64,000 nucleotides of DNA, from the NCBI RefSeq assembly GCF_030646925.1, contig NZ_JAUSKL010000038.1:21404-85403 (forward strand). The letters are read 5' to 3'. How positions within the stretch are numbered: the stretch's first letter is position 1; each line of letters begins with the position of its first letter. The position numbers and the translations under genes are program-made. The notes under the pieces were generated by a model, which saw nothing but the letters and a program-made list of their open reading frames with translations, was not told where the DNA came from and did no database searches. This document shows, one piece after another, positions 36,503-44,610 of the stretch. The stretch is from Candidatus Binatus sp. GTDB taxonomy: Bacteria > Desulfobacterota > Binatia > Binatales > Binataceae.

Positions 36503-37555
36503 CTACAGTCGCTGCGCGGCTTGCCATCCGAGTTCGGCCATCAGGCGCGCCCGCGCGCCGCGCTCGGCAGCGTCGGGACCGCTCGCATTGCCCATCTTCG
36601 CGCGCATCGCGATTCCCTGCGCGATCGCTGCGCCGCGGAAAAATGAAAACGCGTCGAAGAACGTCATGTCGCTCACGTCGTCGCGTCCGACGCGTTCGCA
36701 ATACTTCGCGATGAAATCCTCTTCGGTGGGGATGCCGAGCGCTTTCAAATCGAGTCCCTGGAAGCTCAGCACGCCGTCGATCCCAGGCGGGCAATGATAC
36801 GGCCGGCAGCACCACGCGATATCGCCCAGCGGATGCCCCAGCGTGGACAATTCCCAATCGAGCACCGCGACGATTTTCGGCTCGGTCGGATGAAATATAA
36901 TGTTCTCGATGCGATAGTCGCCGTGCGCGATCGTGGTCTCGTCGCGCGCCGGGATGTGATCGCGCACCCACGCGATGAGCTTGTCCATCTCGGGGATTTC
37001 TTCGAACTTCGACGCTTCGTACTGCTTCGTCCAGCGCGCGACCTGGCGCGCGACGTACGCCTGCGGGCGTCCGAAATCGCCGAGGCCGACCGCCGCGTAA
37101 TCGACTTTGTGCAGGCGCGCGAGCACGTCGTTCAACGAGTCGTAGCACGCCGCGCGCTCGTCGAGACTCGAATCGGGCATCAGCGGATCGCGCATGATGC
37201 GTCCATCGACGCATTCCATGACGAAAAACGCGGTGCCGATCACCGCCGGATCCTCGCATAGCAGATGGACGCGCGGCACCGGAACGTCGGTGTTCGCGAG
37301 CGCGTTGATGATGCGGTATTCGCGCTCGACCTGATGCGCCGATTGCAGCAGCGTGCCGGGCGGCTTTTTGCGCATCACGTAGCGCTCGCGTGGCGTTTGC
37401 AGCATGAAGGTCGGATTCGATTGGCCGCCGACGAATTGCCGCACCGTCAGAGGTCCGCTGAAATCCGGCATGCGTTCGCTGAGATAGCGCTCGAGCGACG
37501 ATTCGTCGAAGCGATGGTTCTCTCTGACCGGTGAGACTTCCTGCTCGATCGCCAT
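36503..37555 (-). CDS. APH-family phosphotransferase (ACAD10/11-like)
   Basis: 350 residues with the full kinase-like set: N-lobe VRQFVGGQSNPTFML and YVMRKKPPGTLLQSAHQVER, hinge GTAFFVMECVDGRI, catalytic HGDYRIENIIFHP and metal-binding DWELSTLGHPLGDIAW. This subfamily is fused to or encoded beside acyl-CoA dehydrogenases (ACAD10/11) and phosphorylates 4-hydroxyacyl-CoA before isomerisation. Here no acyl-CoA dehydrogenase is adjacent. It begins the minus-strand catabolic set and is followed by the amidohydrolase. Role in hydroxy-fatty-acid use is inference. Confidence 0.87.
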   Translation of the reverse strand: MAIEQEVSPVRENHRFDESSLERYLSERMPDFSGPLTVRQFVGGQSNPTFMLQTPRERYVMRKKPPGTLLQSAHQVEREYRIINALANTDVPVPRVHLLCEDPAVIGTAFFVMECVDGRIMRDPLMPDSSLDERAACYDSLNDVLARLHKVDYAAVGLGDFGRPQAYVARQVARWTKQYEASKFEEIPEMDKLIAWVRDHIPARDETTIAHGDYRIENIIFHPTEPKIVAVLDWELSTLGHPLGDIAWCCRPYHCPPGIDGVLSFQGLDLKALGIPTEEDFIAKYCERVGRDDVSDMTFFDAFSFFRGAAIAQGIAMRAKMGNASGPDAAERGARARLMAELGWQAAQRL

Positions 37556-37652
37556 TTTCCGAACTCCAGTGAAGCGCGCGAATCTGAAAACGATGGCTAG
37601 TTTACCGCCGCCGGCGCGCGATTGAACAGAACAATCGCGGGGTCCCGCGCCG

Positions 37653-37692
37653 CAAAAAAGAAACGCCGCAATCTCGATTGAGACTGCGGCGT
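37653..37692 (-). terminator. Rho-independent terminator of the Crp/Fnr gene
   Basis: Read on the minus strand, a hairpin with 13-bp arms (37663-37675 and 37680-37692, one G-U type mismatch, 4-base loop) is followed by a T-rich run (complement of the A-rich 37653-37662). It lies about 75 bp after the Crp/Fnr stop at 37766 and points in the same direction, ahead of the phosphotransferase gene. Confidence 0.8.
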
Positions 37693-37765
37693 CGTTGATC
37701 GAAGGGCTTTTATCATACAGCCGTGATGCGAGTCACGACTTTAGTGATGCACGCAACAGCGACGA

Positions 37766-38506
37766 TCACGCGGTGTGTGCGTTTACCGATTGAGCAAGTT
37801 TATCGACTTGCACGACCAACTGGCGCCCTTGCCGCGTGAGAAATCGTTCGCGCTCGAGTTGCGCGAGATGCTCGGTGACGCGCGGCCGCGAAGCGCCGAC
37901 CAGATTCGCAATGTCCTTGTGGCTGAACGACACCCGCAGCAGCGTGCCGCGCGATTCCTCGATACCGAAATCCGAGCACAGCTCGAGCAGCGCGACCCCG
38001 ATCCGATCGTGAAGGCCGAGACTCAGAAAACTCGAGCTGCGCAACAGCAGCCGGTACCATTGCCTGAGATTGTTCTGCTGAAAAACCTTGGAGGGCGACT
38101 CACCCGCATTTTCGGCGATGCCGTCGAAGGTGTTCCAGTTCAAACTGCCGACCCTGCAATCGTTGTAGGCTTCGCATTGAAAATCGAAGTGGCTGATCGG
38201 CAGCGTGGGGAACTGGGGAATCGGCCCCGGCGCAATCAACGCGACGGTGACCCGTTCGCGCCGCGCGTTCAGGCACGTGATGCGCGCGATGCCGCTCACC
38301 AGGATATGAGCCGCTGACGACATCTCCCGCTCGAGCAGGATTATGTCGCGTCGCTTGAAGTTGCGTAGCGCTAATGCGCTTGCCAAGAGTGTAAGTTCGG
38401 TGCGCGAAAGCCAGGAAAGAGTTTTGAGGCGGGTCAGCTTTTCGAGGTCCGTCTGACGCGAACTCTTGGTTTCATTCAAGTTTGCACCTTCATCAGGATG
38501 CAACAA
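37766..38506 (-). CDS. Crp/Fnr-family transcription regulator
   Basis: About 246 residues. I prefer the TTG at 38506 because GGAGG lies 8 nt before it; the frame could extend to a TTG at 38590 but no better start is seen. An N-terminal cyclic-nucleotide-binding-like barrel (RDIILLEREMSSAAHILVSG, ARITCLNARRERVTVALIAP) leads to a dimer helix and a C-terminal winged helix (FSHKDIANLVGASRPRVTEHLAQLER). No Fnr-type Cys cluster at the N-terminus, so not an iron-sulphur sensor; the Arg/Glu pair for cAMP is not clear either. Effector unknown. A terminator follows. Confidence 0.85.
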   Translation of the reverse strand: MLHPDEGANLNETKSSRQTDLEKLTRLKTLSWLSRTELTLLASALALRNFKRRDIILLEREMSSAAHILVSGIARITCLNARRERVTVALIAPGPIPQFPTLPISHFDFQCEAYNDCRVGSLNWNTFDGIAENAGESPSKVFQQNNLRQWYRLLLRSSSFLSLGLHDRIGVALLELCSDFGIEESRGTLLRVSFSHKDIANLVGASRPRVTEHLAQLERERFLTRQGRQLVVQVDKLAQSVNAHTA

Positions 38507-38725
38507 GTGGTAGTCCTCCGGCGGCCGGAAGGGAAACGAATTTGTTACCTGGAGTACACCGATCGCGTCCTGCCTTTTACGCCACCACAATTAGTTATCA
38601 AAATGCAATCTGATAGTCAACTCGATACCGGCGGGCGGCGTCTGCTGAGCGGTTTGCCGGCGGCAATCAACACGCGGACTGAGGATTTCAGCAATGGGCG
38701 GTCCCTGGCGCGCGGAGGCGGGCGT

Positions 38726-38896
38726 TCAGTCGGCCTGCGGAGGCTGCGGTCCGGGGACCATCCCCTCCAAATCGGGATCCTGGCCCTGCGGAGGCGCGGG
38801 GTCGTTCTGCTTTTGTGCGGCACGCCTCTGCCGGCGGGCTTCCTTGTCCTGCTGCTTCTGTTTGCGAGACTGCTCTTTGCGGCGTTTGTTATCCAC
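38726..38896 (-). CDS. Small highly basic protein, 56 residues
   Basis: A GTG frame (38896) with AAGGA seven bases upstream and a stop in frame 19 codons before it, so the start is fixed. The product begins MDNKRRKEQSRKQKQQDKEA, continues RRQRRAAQKQND, and ends in a Pro/Gln tail. The charged helix would bind nucleic acid or ribosomes. I do not know a named family, though short Lys/Arg/Gln-rich proteins of this form occur near ribosome-related genes. The ATG frame opposite (38498-39049) and another minus frame look non-coding by comparison. Confidence 0.6.
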   Translation of the reverse strand: MDNKRRKEQSRKQKQQDKEARRQRRAAQKQNDPAPPQGQDPDLEGMVPGPQPPQAD

Positions 38897-39198
38897 CTGA
38901 TAATCCTTCCCGGTGAGCCGTCGCCGGCGACCGTCGATATCCGATTTGGGTCAGCGCAGGTGTGCCGCGGAAAACTGCGAGGGCTGGGTTGCCGATGCGG
39001 GGCGGCGAAGTCGAGCACTGCGCATGGCAGAGTCTATGCTCTTCATTGAGGCGATGATACTGCGATCGAATGTAGGCCAACTCGTTTCCACAGAATTGCT
39101 TCGAGAATGGTTTTTTTGTCACTTTTGCGGTTTAATCGACCGCACTTGCGCTGATACGTTATTGGAGGCAGCGTGTTCGACAAAGTAGAGACTCGCAG
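38897..39198. other. Intergenic region between small basic gene and kaiC
   Basis: About 300 bp between divergent genes. It is locally more AT-rich (T-run at 39111-39117) than its flanks, as expected for promoters. A short inverted repeat (GCGGT...ACCGC at 39127-39143) is the only structure noticed. GGAGG at 39162-39166 is far from the kaiC ATG (32 nt). No tRNA or ORF is seen. Confidence 0.4.
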
Positions 39199-40926
39199 AT
39201 GAAGAATTCGAAGTCTAACAAGACCAAATCCGTCAGCCTGCCCAAGGCTCCAACCGGCATTCAAGGTCTGGACGAGATTACTTTTGGGGGATTTCCGAAG
39301 GGACGTTCCAGCCTGATCTGCGGCAGCGCCGGATGCGGAAAGACGTTGCTGGGCTTGGAGTTTTTGGTAAATGGCGCCCGGCAATTTAACGAGCCGGGGG
39401 TGTTCTTAGCATTCGAGGAGAGTCCGCAAGAGCTGATTGCGAACGTTTCCTCGTTGAAATTTGACCTCGACAGACTGGCCGAGGACGGTTTGGTAACGCT
39501 CGATCATGTTCGGATCGAGCGCGCCGAAATCGAGGAGAGCGGTGAGTACGATCTCGAGGGCCTGTTCATCCGTTTGGAACATGCAATCGATAAAATCGGA
39601 GCAAAGCGGGTGGTGCTCGACACGCTCGAGGGATTGTTCGCGGGCTTCTCGAATGAGGGTATAATCCGGGCGGAATTGCGCCGCCTTTTTCAATTCCTCA
39701 AAGACAAGGGCGTGACCTCGGTCATAACCGCCGAGCGCGGCGATGTGACGCTGACGCGGCAGGGACTCGAGGAGTACGTCGCTGATTGCGTGATCCTGCT
39801 CGACAATCGAATCAACGATCAGGTCTCGACGCGGCGGCTCAGGATTATAAAGTATCGAGGCTCAAGCCACGGTGCGAATGAGTATCCATTCCTGATCGAC
39901 GAGGGCGGTTTTTCAGTGCTGCCAATTACGTCGCTGGGCTTGCAGCATCAGGTTTCCAATGAAGCCGTGCCGACCGGGGTGCCCGACCTCGATGCGATGC
40001 TGGGAGTAGGCGGCTACTATCGCGGCAGCAGCATCCTCGTTTCCGGTACCGCGGGCACCGGGAAATCGACGCTAGCGTCGTCGCTGGTGATCTCCGCCAA
40101 TCAACGCGGTGAGCGTGCACTGTATTTTTCGTTCGAAGAGTCGCCGGGCCAGATTGTTCGCAACATGCGTTCGGTCGGAATCGATTTGCAGCCGGGAATC
40201 AACAAGGGCCTGTTAAAGATCAATGCTAATCGGCCGGCCTTCTTCGGGCTCGAGATGCACCTGGTGTCGATTCATAAGTTGATTAACGAGTTCAAGCCAG
40301 CGGTAGTGGTGATCGACCCGATCACGAGTTTGGTCTCGGCCTCGAACTACGATGACGTGCGTGCGATGCTGACGCGCCTGATCGACTTTCTCAAATTCGA
40401 AAAGATCACCGGCTTATTCACCAGCCTTTCCAACGTCGATGCCAACTTCGAAAAAACCGATATCGAGGTGTCTTCATTGATGGACACCTGGTTGCTGCTA
40501 AGCGATATCGAATTGAACGGAGAGCGTAATCGCGGCCTGTATGTTCTCAAATCGCGCGGCATGGCGCATTCGAATCAGATTCGCGAGTTCATACTAAGCA
40601 GAAACGGGATCAAATTGATCGACGTTTACGTGGGTACCGGCGGCGTCTTAACCGGTTCGTCGCGGCTTGCGCAAGAAGCCCGCGATCAGGAAGATGTTGT
40701 TGCACGCCGGCAGGAAGTTGAAATGAGGTCTGCGTCGCTTGAGCGCAAGCGCAAGTCACTCGAGGCGCAGATTGGTGTATTGCGCGCGGAATTTCAGGCC
40801 GAGGCAGCTGAAATAGGGCGTCTGGTTTCGCAGCAGGAACAGCGCGACCAGCGGCTGGCCGAGGAGCGTTCCCAGATGGCGAGCAGCCGGAAAAACAACT
40901 CGCGACTCGGCACTGGCAGAGGTTGA
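39199..40926 (+). CDS. kaiC: KaiC-like dual RecA-domain ATPase
   Basis: 575 residues: CI domain with Walker A GSAGCGKT (42-49) and catalytic EE in AFEESP (73-74), CII with GTAGTGKS (283-290) and EE (313-314), then a C-terminal coiled coil (EVEMRSASLERKRKSLEAQI onward). Around the usual phosphosite of CII the sequence is TDIEVSSLMDT, so a Ser-Ser pair (425-426) stands where cyanobacterial KaiC has Ser-Thr. KaiC homologues outside cyanobacteria control stress or timing responses through KaiB and histidine kinases, which are encoded next. The coiled coil ends abruptly, while another frame continues it (LAEVERKAKK), so a late frameshift near 40890 is possible. Confidence 0.9.
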   Translation: MKNSKSNKTKSVSLPKAPTGIQGLDEITFGGFPKGRSSLICGSAGCGKTLLGLEFLVNGARQFNEPGVFLAFEESPQELIANVSSLKFDLDRLAEDGLVTLDHVRIERAEIEESGEYDLEGLFIRLEHAIDKIGAKRVVLDTLEGLFAGFSNEGIIRAELRRLFQFLKDKGVTSVITAERGDVTLTRQGLEEYVADCVILLDNRINDQVSTRRLRIIKYRGSSHGANEYPFLIDEGGFSVLPITSLGLQHQVSNEAVPTGVPDLDAMLGVGGYYRGSSILVSGTAGTGKSTLASSLVISANQRGERALYFSFEESPGQIVRNMRSVGIDLQPGINKGLLKINANRPAFFGLEMHLVSIHKLINEFKPAVVVIDPITSLVSASNYDDVRAMLTRLIDFLKFEKITGLFTSLSNVDANFEKTDIEVSSLMDTWLLLSDIELNGERNRGLYVLKSRGMAHSNQIREFILSRNGIKLIDVYVGTGGVLTGSSRLAQEARDQEDVVARRQEVEMRSASLERKRKSLEAQIGVLRAEFQAEAAEIGRLVSQQEQRDQRLAEERSQMASSRKNNSRLGTGRG

Positions 40927-41002
40927 GCGGAAGGCCAAAAAAACGGGCAGTCCGCAAACCCGTTCTCCAAAGGGAATTAGGAGAAGAGACGCAAAGAAGA
41001 TC

Positions 41003-41280
41003 ATGTGGAATCTGCGGCTCTATATCGCGGGCCAAATCGCTAAGTCGATTACAGCACTCGCTAATCTAAGACGAATGCACGATCAGGAATTGGACGGCCG
41101 CTACCGGGTCGAAGTGATCGGCTTGATGAAGCATCCCGAACTCCCCGCAACGACCAAATCGTCGCGATTCCAATCCTCGTTCGCAAGAGTACCGGAACCG
41201 ATGAAACGCATCACGGTAGATCTCTCCAGTACCGAAAAGTTCTGCTCAGTCTGGAGATAACGAAGACCATGGGGATTTGA
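41003..41280 (+). pseudogene. KaiB-like protein, frameshifted (kaiB1)
   Basis: Starts as a good KaiB (MWNLRLYIAGQIAKSITALA, RVEVIGLMKHPEL), but the expected continuation is in the next frame (NDQIVAIPILVRK, 41147-41186). It returns to the first frame (VPEPMKRITVDLSSTEK) and shifts again (VLLSLEI), ending at a TGA at 41278, three bases before kaiB2. Likely indels are at the CCCC run 41143-41146, near 41184-41190 and the AAAA run 41234-41237. As it stands the first frame stops at 41260 after 85 residues and would lack the KaiB core strand. It may be a true pseudogene or carry sequencing errors in homopolymers. Confidence 0.75.
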
Positions 41281-41283
41281 CCG

Positions 41284-41604
41284 ATGGCGAAACCCAGGCT
41301 GAAGAAAGCGGCTCCTCGGCGCGACGATTACGTACTCCGACTTTACACCAGCGGTTCGACGCCTCGTTCCGCGCGCGCGATCGCCAATCTCCACAAGATC
41401 TGTGAAGACCGCCTGAAGGGGCATTACCAGCTCGACATCATCGATCTTTATCAACAACCCGAACTGGCGCAGAGCGACGATGTGATCGCGGTCCCGACTC
41501 TGGTCAAGGAATTGCCGCCCCCAAAACGAAAAGTCGTCGGCGACCTTTCCGATGAGGCACGAGTTTTGATCGGCCTGGCTTTGACCGTGCACGCTGCGAG
41601 CTGA
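41284..41604 (+). CDS. kaiB: KaiB-like protein (kaiB2)
   Basis: 106 residues with a basic N-terminus and an intact KaiB thioredoxin-like fold: YVLRLYTSGSTPRSARAIAN, DIIDLYQQPELAQSDDVIAV, PTLVKELPPPKRKVVGDLSD. KaiB binds KaiC and, through fold switching, transmits its state. It follows kaiB1 by 3 bp and overlaps the histidine kinase start by one base (TGATG), so kaiC-kaiB1-kaiB2-kinase are one operon. In such clusters the two KaiB paralogues probably have different partners. Confidence 0.92.
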   Translation: MAKPRLKKAAPRRDDYVLRLYTSGSTPRSARAIANLHKICEDRLKGHYQLDIIDLYQQPELAQSDDVIAVPTLVKELPPPKRKVVGDLSDEARVLIGLALTVHAAS

Positions 41605-43322
41605 TGAATACGATCAAAACCAAATCTCCCCGAAAATCCTCGAGGGCCACCGCGGCCAAGAAGACCGCCGCGCGGATCAAACCTCGTGACCGTTCCAGTT
41701 CGCGCGCTAACAAGGCCGTCCCGAATATCCGCGTCGCCGATCTTGAAGAACTGCGGATCAGGTTAGAAGAGGCAGAGGCCACTTTGGCCGCGATTCGCGG
41801 CGGCGAAGTCGATGCCCTGGTAGTGCACGGTCCGGAAGGCGAACAGGTCTTCACGCTGAAGGGCGCCGGTCAGCCCTACCGGGTGATGATCGAGAGGATG
41901 AATGAGGGCGCGGTCACCGTCAGTTCGGAAGGTACGTTGCTGTACGCGAACCGCCGCTTCGCGCAACTGGTTGGAATGAAGCTCGATAAAGTGATCGGGC
42001 ATTCGCTCTTTGATCTGATCATCGCCAAGGATGCGGCTATCCTGCAAGCCCTGTTGCGCGAAGCTCGCAAGAGCCAGAGCAAGTGTGAACTCACGCTCAA
42101 TGCGCCGTCGCAGGCGATGGTGCAATTGTCGGGCACCGCTCTGCAAATCGATGGCGTGCCCGCCATCTGCATCGTGGTTACCGACCTGACCGAGCGGCGC
42201 CGGAGCGAGGAAATTGCCGCCTCGGAAAATCTCGCGCGCTCGATCCTCGATCAGACCGCCGAGGCGATCGTGGTTTGCGATCCCAATGGAACCATCATCC
42301 GCGCGAACAACGCGGCGGCGATGCTCGCGCAACAAAATCCGCTGCTCCGGCTCTTTCCGGAAGTCTTTCAGCTTTTCCGCGCCGCGCACGGTTCGGCTCG
42401 GGAAGATCAGGAGCCATTGTCGGTGCTCGAGCCAGCCCTGAAGGGCGAGACGCTGCGGGGAATCGATGCGGAGTTCCGGCGCGCGCAAGGCGAACCGATC
42501 CAGTTGTCGCTCAGCGCTGGTCCGCTCTCGAATCCCGAGGGAAAAGTATTAGGGTGCGTGATCGCGCTGGCAGACGTCAGCGAACGGGTGCGCGCTTCCC
42601 AGGCGGCGGTCGCGCTGCGCGATGAATTCGTCTCGATCGCATCGCATGAATTGCGCACTCCGCTGAGCGCGTTGACGCTGCAAATCGGCAATCTGCAGCG
42701 CCTCGCCTCGGACGATCCTGACGGACCGATCGCGACCAAATTGCAGAAGGCCGCGAATCAGACTCGGCGGCTCGCACGCCTGATCGACCAGTTGATGGAT
42801 ATCTCGCGGATCAGTTCCGGGCACATGGCGCTCGAAATCGATCACTGCGATATCGCGAACGTGGTGCGCGAAAGCGCGGAGCGATTCGCCGAGGAAGCGT
42901 CGCGGGTCGGCAGCGAGCTTAGGATCAAGCTGGGTTCGGGAGTGGTCGGGAAATGGGACAGCTTTAGAATCGAGCAGGTGGTGACGAACCTGTTGTCCAA
43001 CGCGATCAGGTACGGCGGCGGAAAGCCAATCGAGGTCGAGCTCGAAGCTGACGAGGAGCACGCGCGTCTGTATGTGCGCGACAATGGAATCGGTATCCCG
43101 GCCGAGGACACGCAGCGAATCTTTCAGCGCTTCGAGCGTTCGTCAGCGTCTGGACGGCACACGGGCCTCGGCCTCGGACTTTACATCTCTGACCAGATCG
43201 TGAAGGCGCACGGCGGACGCATGATGGTCGAGAGCCGCACCGGCGAGGGCTCGACCTTCATCGTTGAGCTGCGCCGCGCTCCGTCTGCGTCGAGTGACGA
43301 GGCCAATAGCGTCGGCACTTGA
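41604..43322 (+). CDS. PAS-domain sensor histidine kinase of the kai cluster
   Basis: 572 residues: a Lys/Arg/Ser-rich N-terminus, a short coiled coil (ADLEELRIRLEEAEATLAAI) that recurs in KaiC-linked kinases, and two PAS domains (about 88-200 and 205-325, with LDQTAEAIVVCDPNGTIIRA). These are followed by the HisKA box FVSIASHELRTPLSA (His 348) and HATPase with N box NLLSNAIRYG, G1 DNGIGIP, F box IFQRFER and G2 TGLGLGL. No membrane helices, so cytosolic. It probably reads the KaiC/KaiB state and signals to an unlinked response regulator; no receiver is encoded here. Confidence 0.93.
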   Translation: MNTIKTKSPRKSSRATAAKKTAARIKPRDRSSSRANKAVPNIRVADLEELRIRLEEAEATLAAIRGGEVDALVVHGPEGEQVFTLKGAGQPYRVMIERMNEGAVTVSSEGTLLYANRRFAQLVGMKLDKVIGHSLFDLIIAKDAAILQALLREARKSQSKCELTLNAPSQAMVQLSGTALQIDGVPAICIVVTDLTERRRSEEIAASENLARSILDQTAEAIVVCDPNGTIIRANNAAAMLAQQNPLLRLFPEVFQLFRAAHGSAREDQEPLSVLEPALKGETLRGIDAEFRRAQGEPIQLSLSAGPLSNPEGKVLGCVIALADVSERVRASQAAVALRDEFVSIASHELRTPLSALTLQIGNLQRLASDDPDGPIATKLQKAANQTRRLARLIDQLMDISRISSGHMALEIDHCDIANVVRESAERFAEEASRVGSELRIKLGSGVVGKWDSFRIEQVVTNLLSNAIRYGGGKPIEVELEADEEHARLYVRDNGIGIPAEDTQRIFQRFERSSASGRHTGLGLGLYISDQIVKAHGGRMMVESRTGEGSTFIVELRRAPSASSDEANSVGT

Positions 43323-43408
43323 TCCGCGCGCGAATCAGCCGAGAAGATTTGTCCGCGAGAGATCGCGCATCGTCGAAGCGTCCGGGCTGAAACGATCGTA
43401 TCGCAACC

Positions 43409-44077
43409 CTAGATCATGCCGCCGGCCCAAATCACACGTCCGACAATCTTGATGTTGGTAGCCGATACGACCATCGGTTGGTACGCGGGATTGTCGCTGC
43501 GCACCAGCAACTTCCCGTCGGGCCGGCGCTGAATTCGCTTCACGGATATTCCGCCGTTCTGCCGAAAGAGATAGATGCCGTCCTGCCGAAAGCGCGGTTC
43601 GGCCAGGTCGGCGAGAATCAAATCCGAGTCCTTGAATATCGGCGTCATCGAATCGCCGACCACTTCGATCAAAATTAGATCGCGCGAATCGGTGCCGAGG
43701 CGGCGTTTCACCCATTCGGCGCGGAACGCGATGAAGTCAACGACCTGGTCGCTGCGGATGACGCCATCCTTGCCGCGCGAGAATCGGACCAGGTTGCGCG
43801 GCATGAAGATGTAATCGCCGCGTTCGACCGAGTGGGTGATTGCGCTGGCGGTTTGCTCTGGCTCATGGCCGGTCGCCAGCCATTCCACCGAGACGCGGCT
43901 GGCGCGCGCGAGCGCGACCAGATTGGCGACGCTCGGCTGTCCGCGGCCCGACAGCCATTTGTAGATTGCGTTGTCGGAAACGCCGATCGCCTTGGCGCAT
44001 GCGACCACGGAACCGAACGAAGCGAGCACTTGGGTGAGTCTCGCACGGAATTCACTCTCAACCACTGATGTTGACAC
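43409..44077 (-). CDS. CI/LexA-like phage repressor (HTH plus S24 peptidase)
   Basis: 222 residues, GTG start at 44077 with GGGGAG upstream. N-terminal XRE helix-turn-helix (VVACAKAIGVSDNAIYKWLS), linker, then an S24 self-cleavage domain with Ser in LIEVVGDSMTPIF and Lys in GGISVKRIQRR. The usual Ala/Cys-Gly cleavage bond may be in the linker but I cannot place it safely. Role: keeps phage genes off until DNA damage. The gene is divergent from the phage-like genes to the right and marks the left end of the Mu-like remnant. Confidence 0.9.
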   Translation of the reverse strand: MSTSVVESEFRARLTQVLASFGSVVACAKAIGVSDNAIYKWLSGRGQPSVANLVALARASRVSVEWLATGHEPEQTASAITHSVERGDYIFMPRNLVRFSRGKDGVIRSDQVVDFIAFRAEWVKRRLGTDSRDLILIEVVGDSMTPIFKDSDLILADLAEPRFRQDGIYLFRQNGGISVKRIQRRPDGKLLVRSDNPAYQPMVVSATNIKIVGRVIWAGGMI

Positions 44078-44110
44078 TATTCTCCCCTTGTGGAATATAG
44101 TCTAGTAAGG
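44071..44110 (+). promoter_or_regulatory. Rightward phage promoter overlapping the repressor start
   Basis: A perfect -35 hexamer TTGACA (44071-44076) lies 19 bases before TATAGT (44096-44101). The -35 box overlaps the repressor GTG on the other strand and the spacer holds the repressor's ribosome site (complement of TCTCCCC). An imperfect palindrome spans the CTATTC...GAATATAG part, a possible operator. This is the expected place for a lysis-lysogeny switch. Confidence 0.55.
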
Positions 44111-44114
44111 CTCC

Positions 44115-44519
44115 ATGCTGCTACAGGAAGCAAACCATTCACAGCTAAAGCCCATGCCCCCGCCCTCGATCGAGCGATTGCTCCGCGCGCGCCTCGATGC
44201 CCGCCCTGCACCGCCGCCCCTCCTCAATAGCATTCATCCGGCATCCGTCCATCACCTCGCGTATATGATTTGCACCTTGTTGGCGGCGGTGGATGCTAAA
44301 AGCAAACATCGCCGGTATCCCACCCTTCGGCAGTATTCCACGTCCGATCTTTGGCGCGCATCCTGCGCGCGATTCCGGGGAGGTTTTCATGGAAGCGGCG
44401 ACAGCAATCGATCGATCGAGGGTTTCGAATCGGAGCGCGACGTGCCTGTGGTGTCATCAAGTGGCGGCGCATGCCGAGATAGTGCGCAATCGCGGACTGT
44501 GCGAGCGATGCGCCAATGA
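44115..44519 (+). CDS. Doubtful early ORF after the switch region
   Basis: A 134-codon ATG frame starts 14 bp after the TATAGT box with AAGG just before it. The first ~90 residues read plausibly (MLLQEANHSQLKPMPPPSIE, HRRYPTLRQYSTSDLWRAS), but the last third overlaps the zinc-ribbon gene and is poor. If real, it would end by coupling into the next gene or have a shifted 3' end. No family recognised. Otherwise the 44078-44388 stretch holds only the promoter. Confidence 0.3.
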   Translation: MLLQEANHSQLKPMPPPSIERLLRARLDARPAPPPLLNSIHPASVHHLAYMICTLLAAVDAKSKHRRYPTLRQYSTSDLWRASCARFRGGFHGSGDSNRSIEGFESERDVPVVSSSGGACRDSAQSRTVRAMRQ

Positions 44520-44610
44520 CAACAGCGAGATCGGCTGGCGCGTGGTTTACGATCGCGACCGGCAGATCGGCGCGATCCCGCGTAACCTGCGGGTTGCGTA
44601 CGGCTTATGA
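44389..44610 (+). CDS. Small zinc-ribbon phage-type protein
   Basis: 73 residues from the ATG at 44389 (GGGGAGG upstream), with ATCLWCHQ and GLCERCAND giving a CxxC-CxxC zinc site. Stop overlaps the next ATG (ATGA), so it is coupled to the Mor-like gene. Tiny zinc proteins of this kind are frequent in early regions of phages and may bind nucleic acid. Specific role unknown. Confidence 0.65.
   Translation: MEAATAIDRSRVSNRSATCLWCHQVAAHAEIVRNRGLCERCANDNSEIGWRVVYDRDRQIGAIPRNLRVAYGL

Noticed and set aside
38498..39049. 183-codon plus-strand frame before kaiC
   Set aside because: Mixed low-complexity translation with no conserved pattern; the opposite-strand 56-residue frame has a better start and composition.
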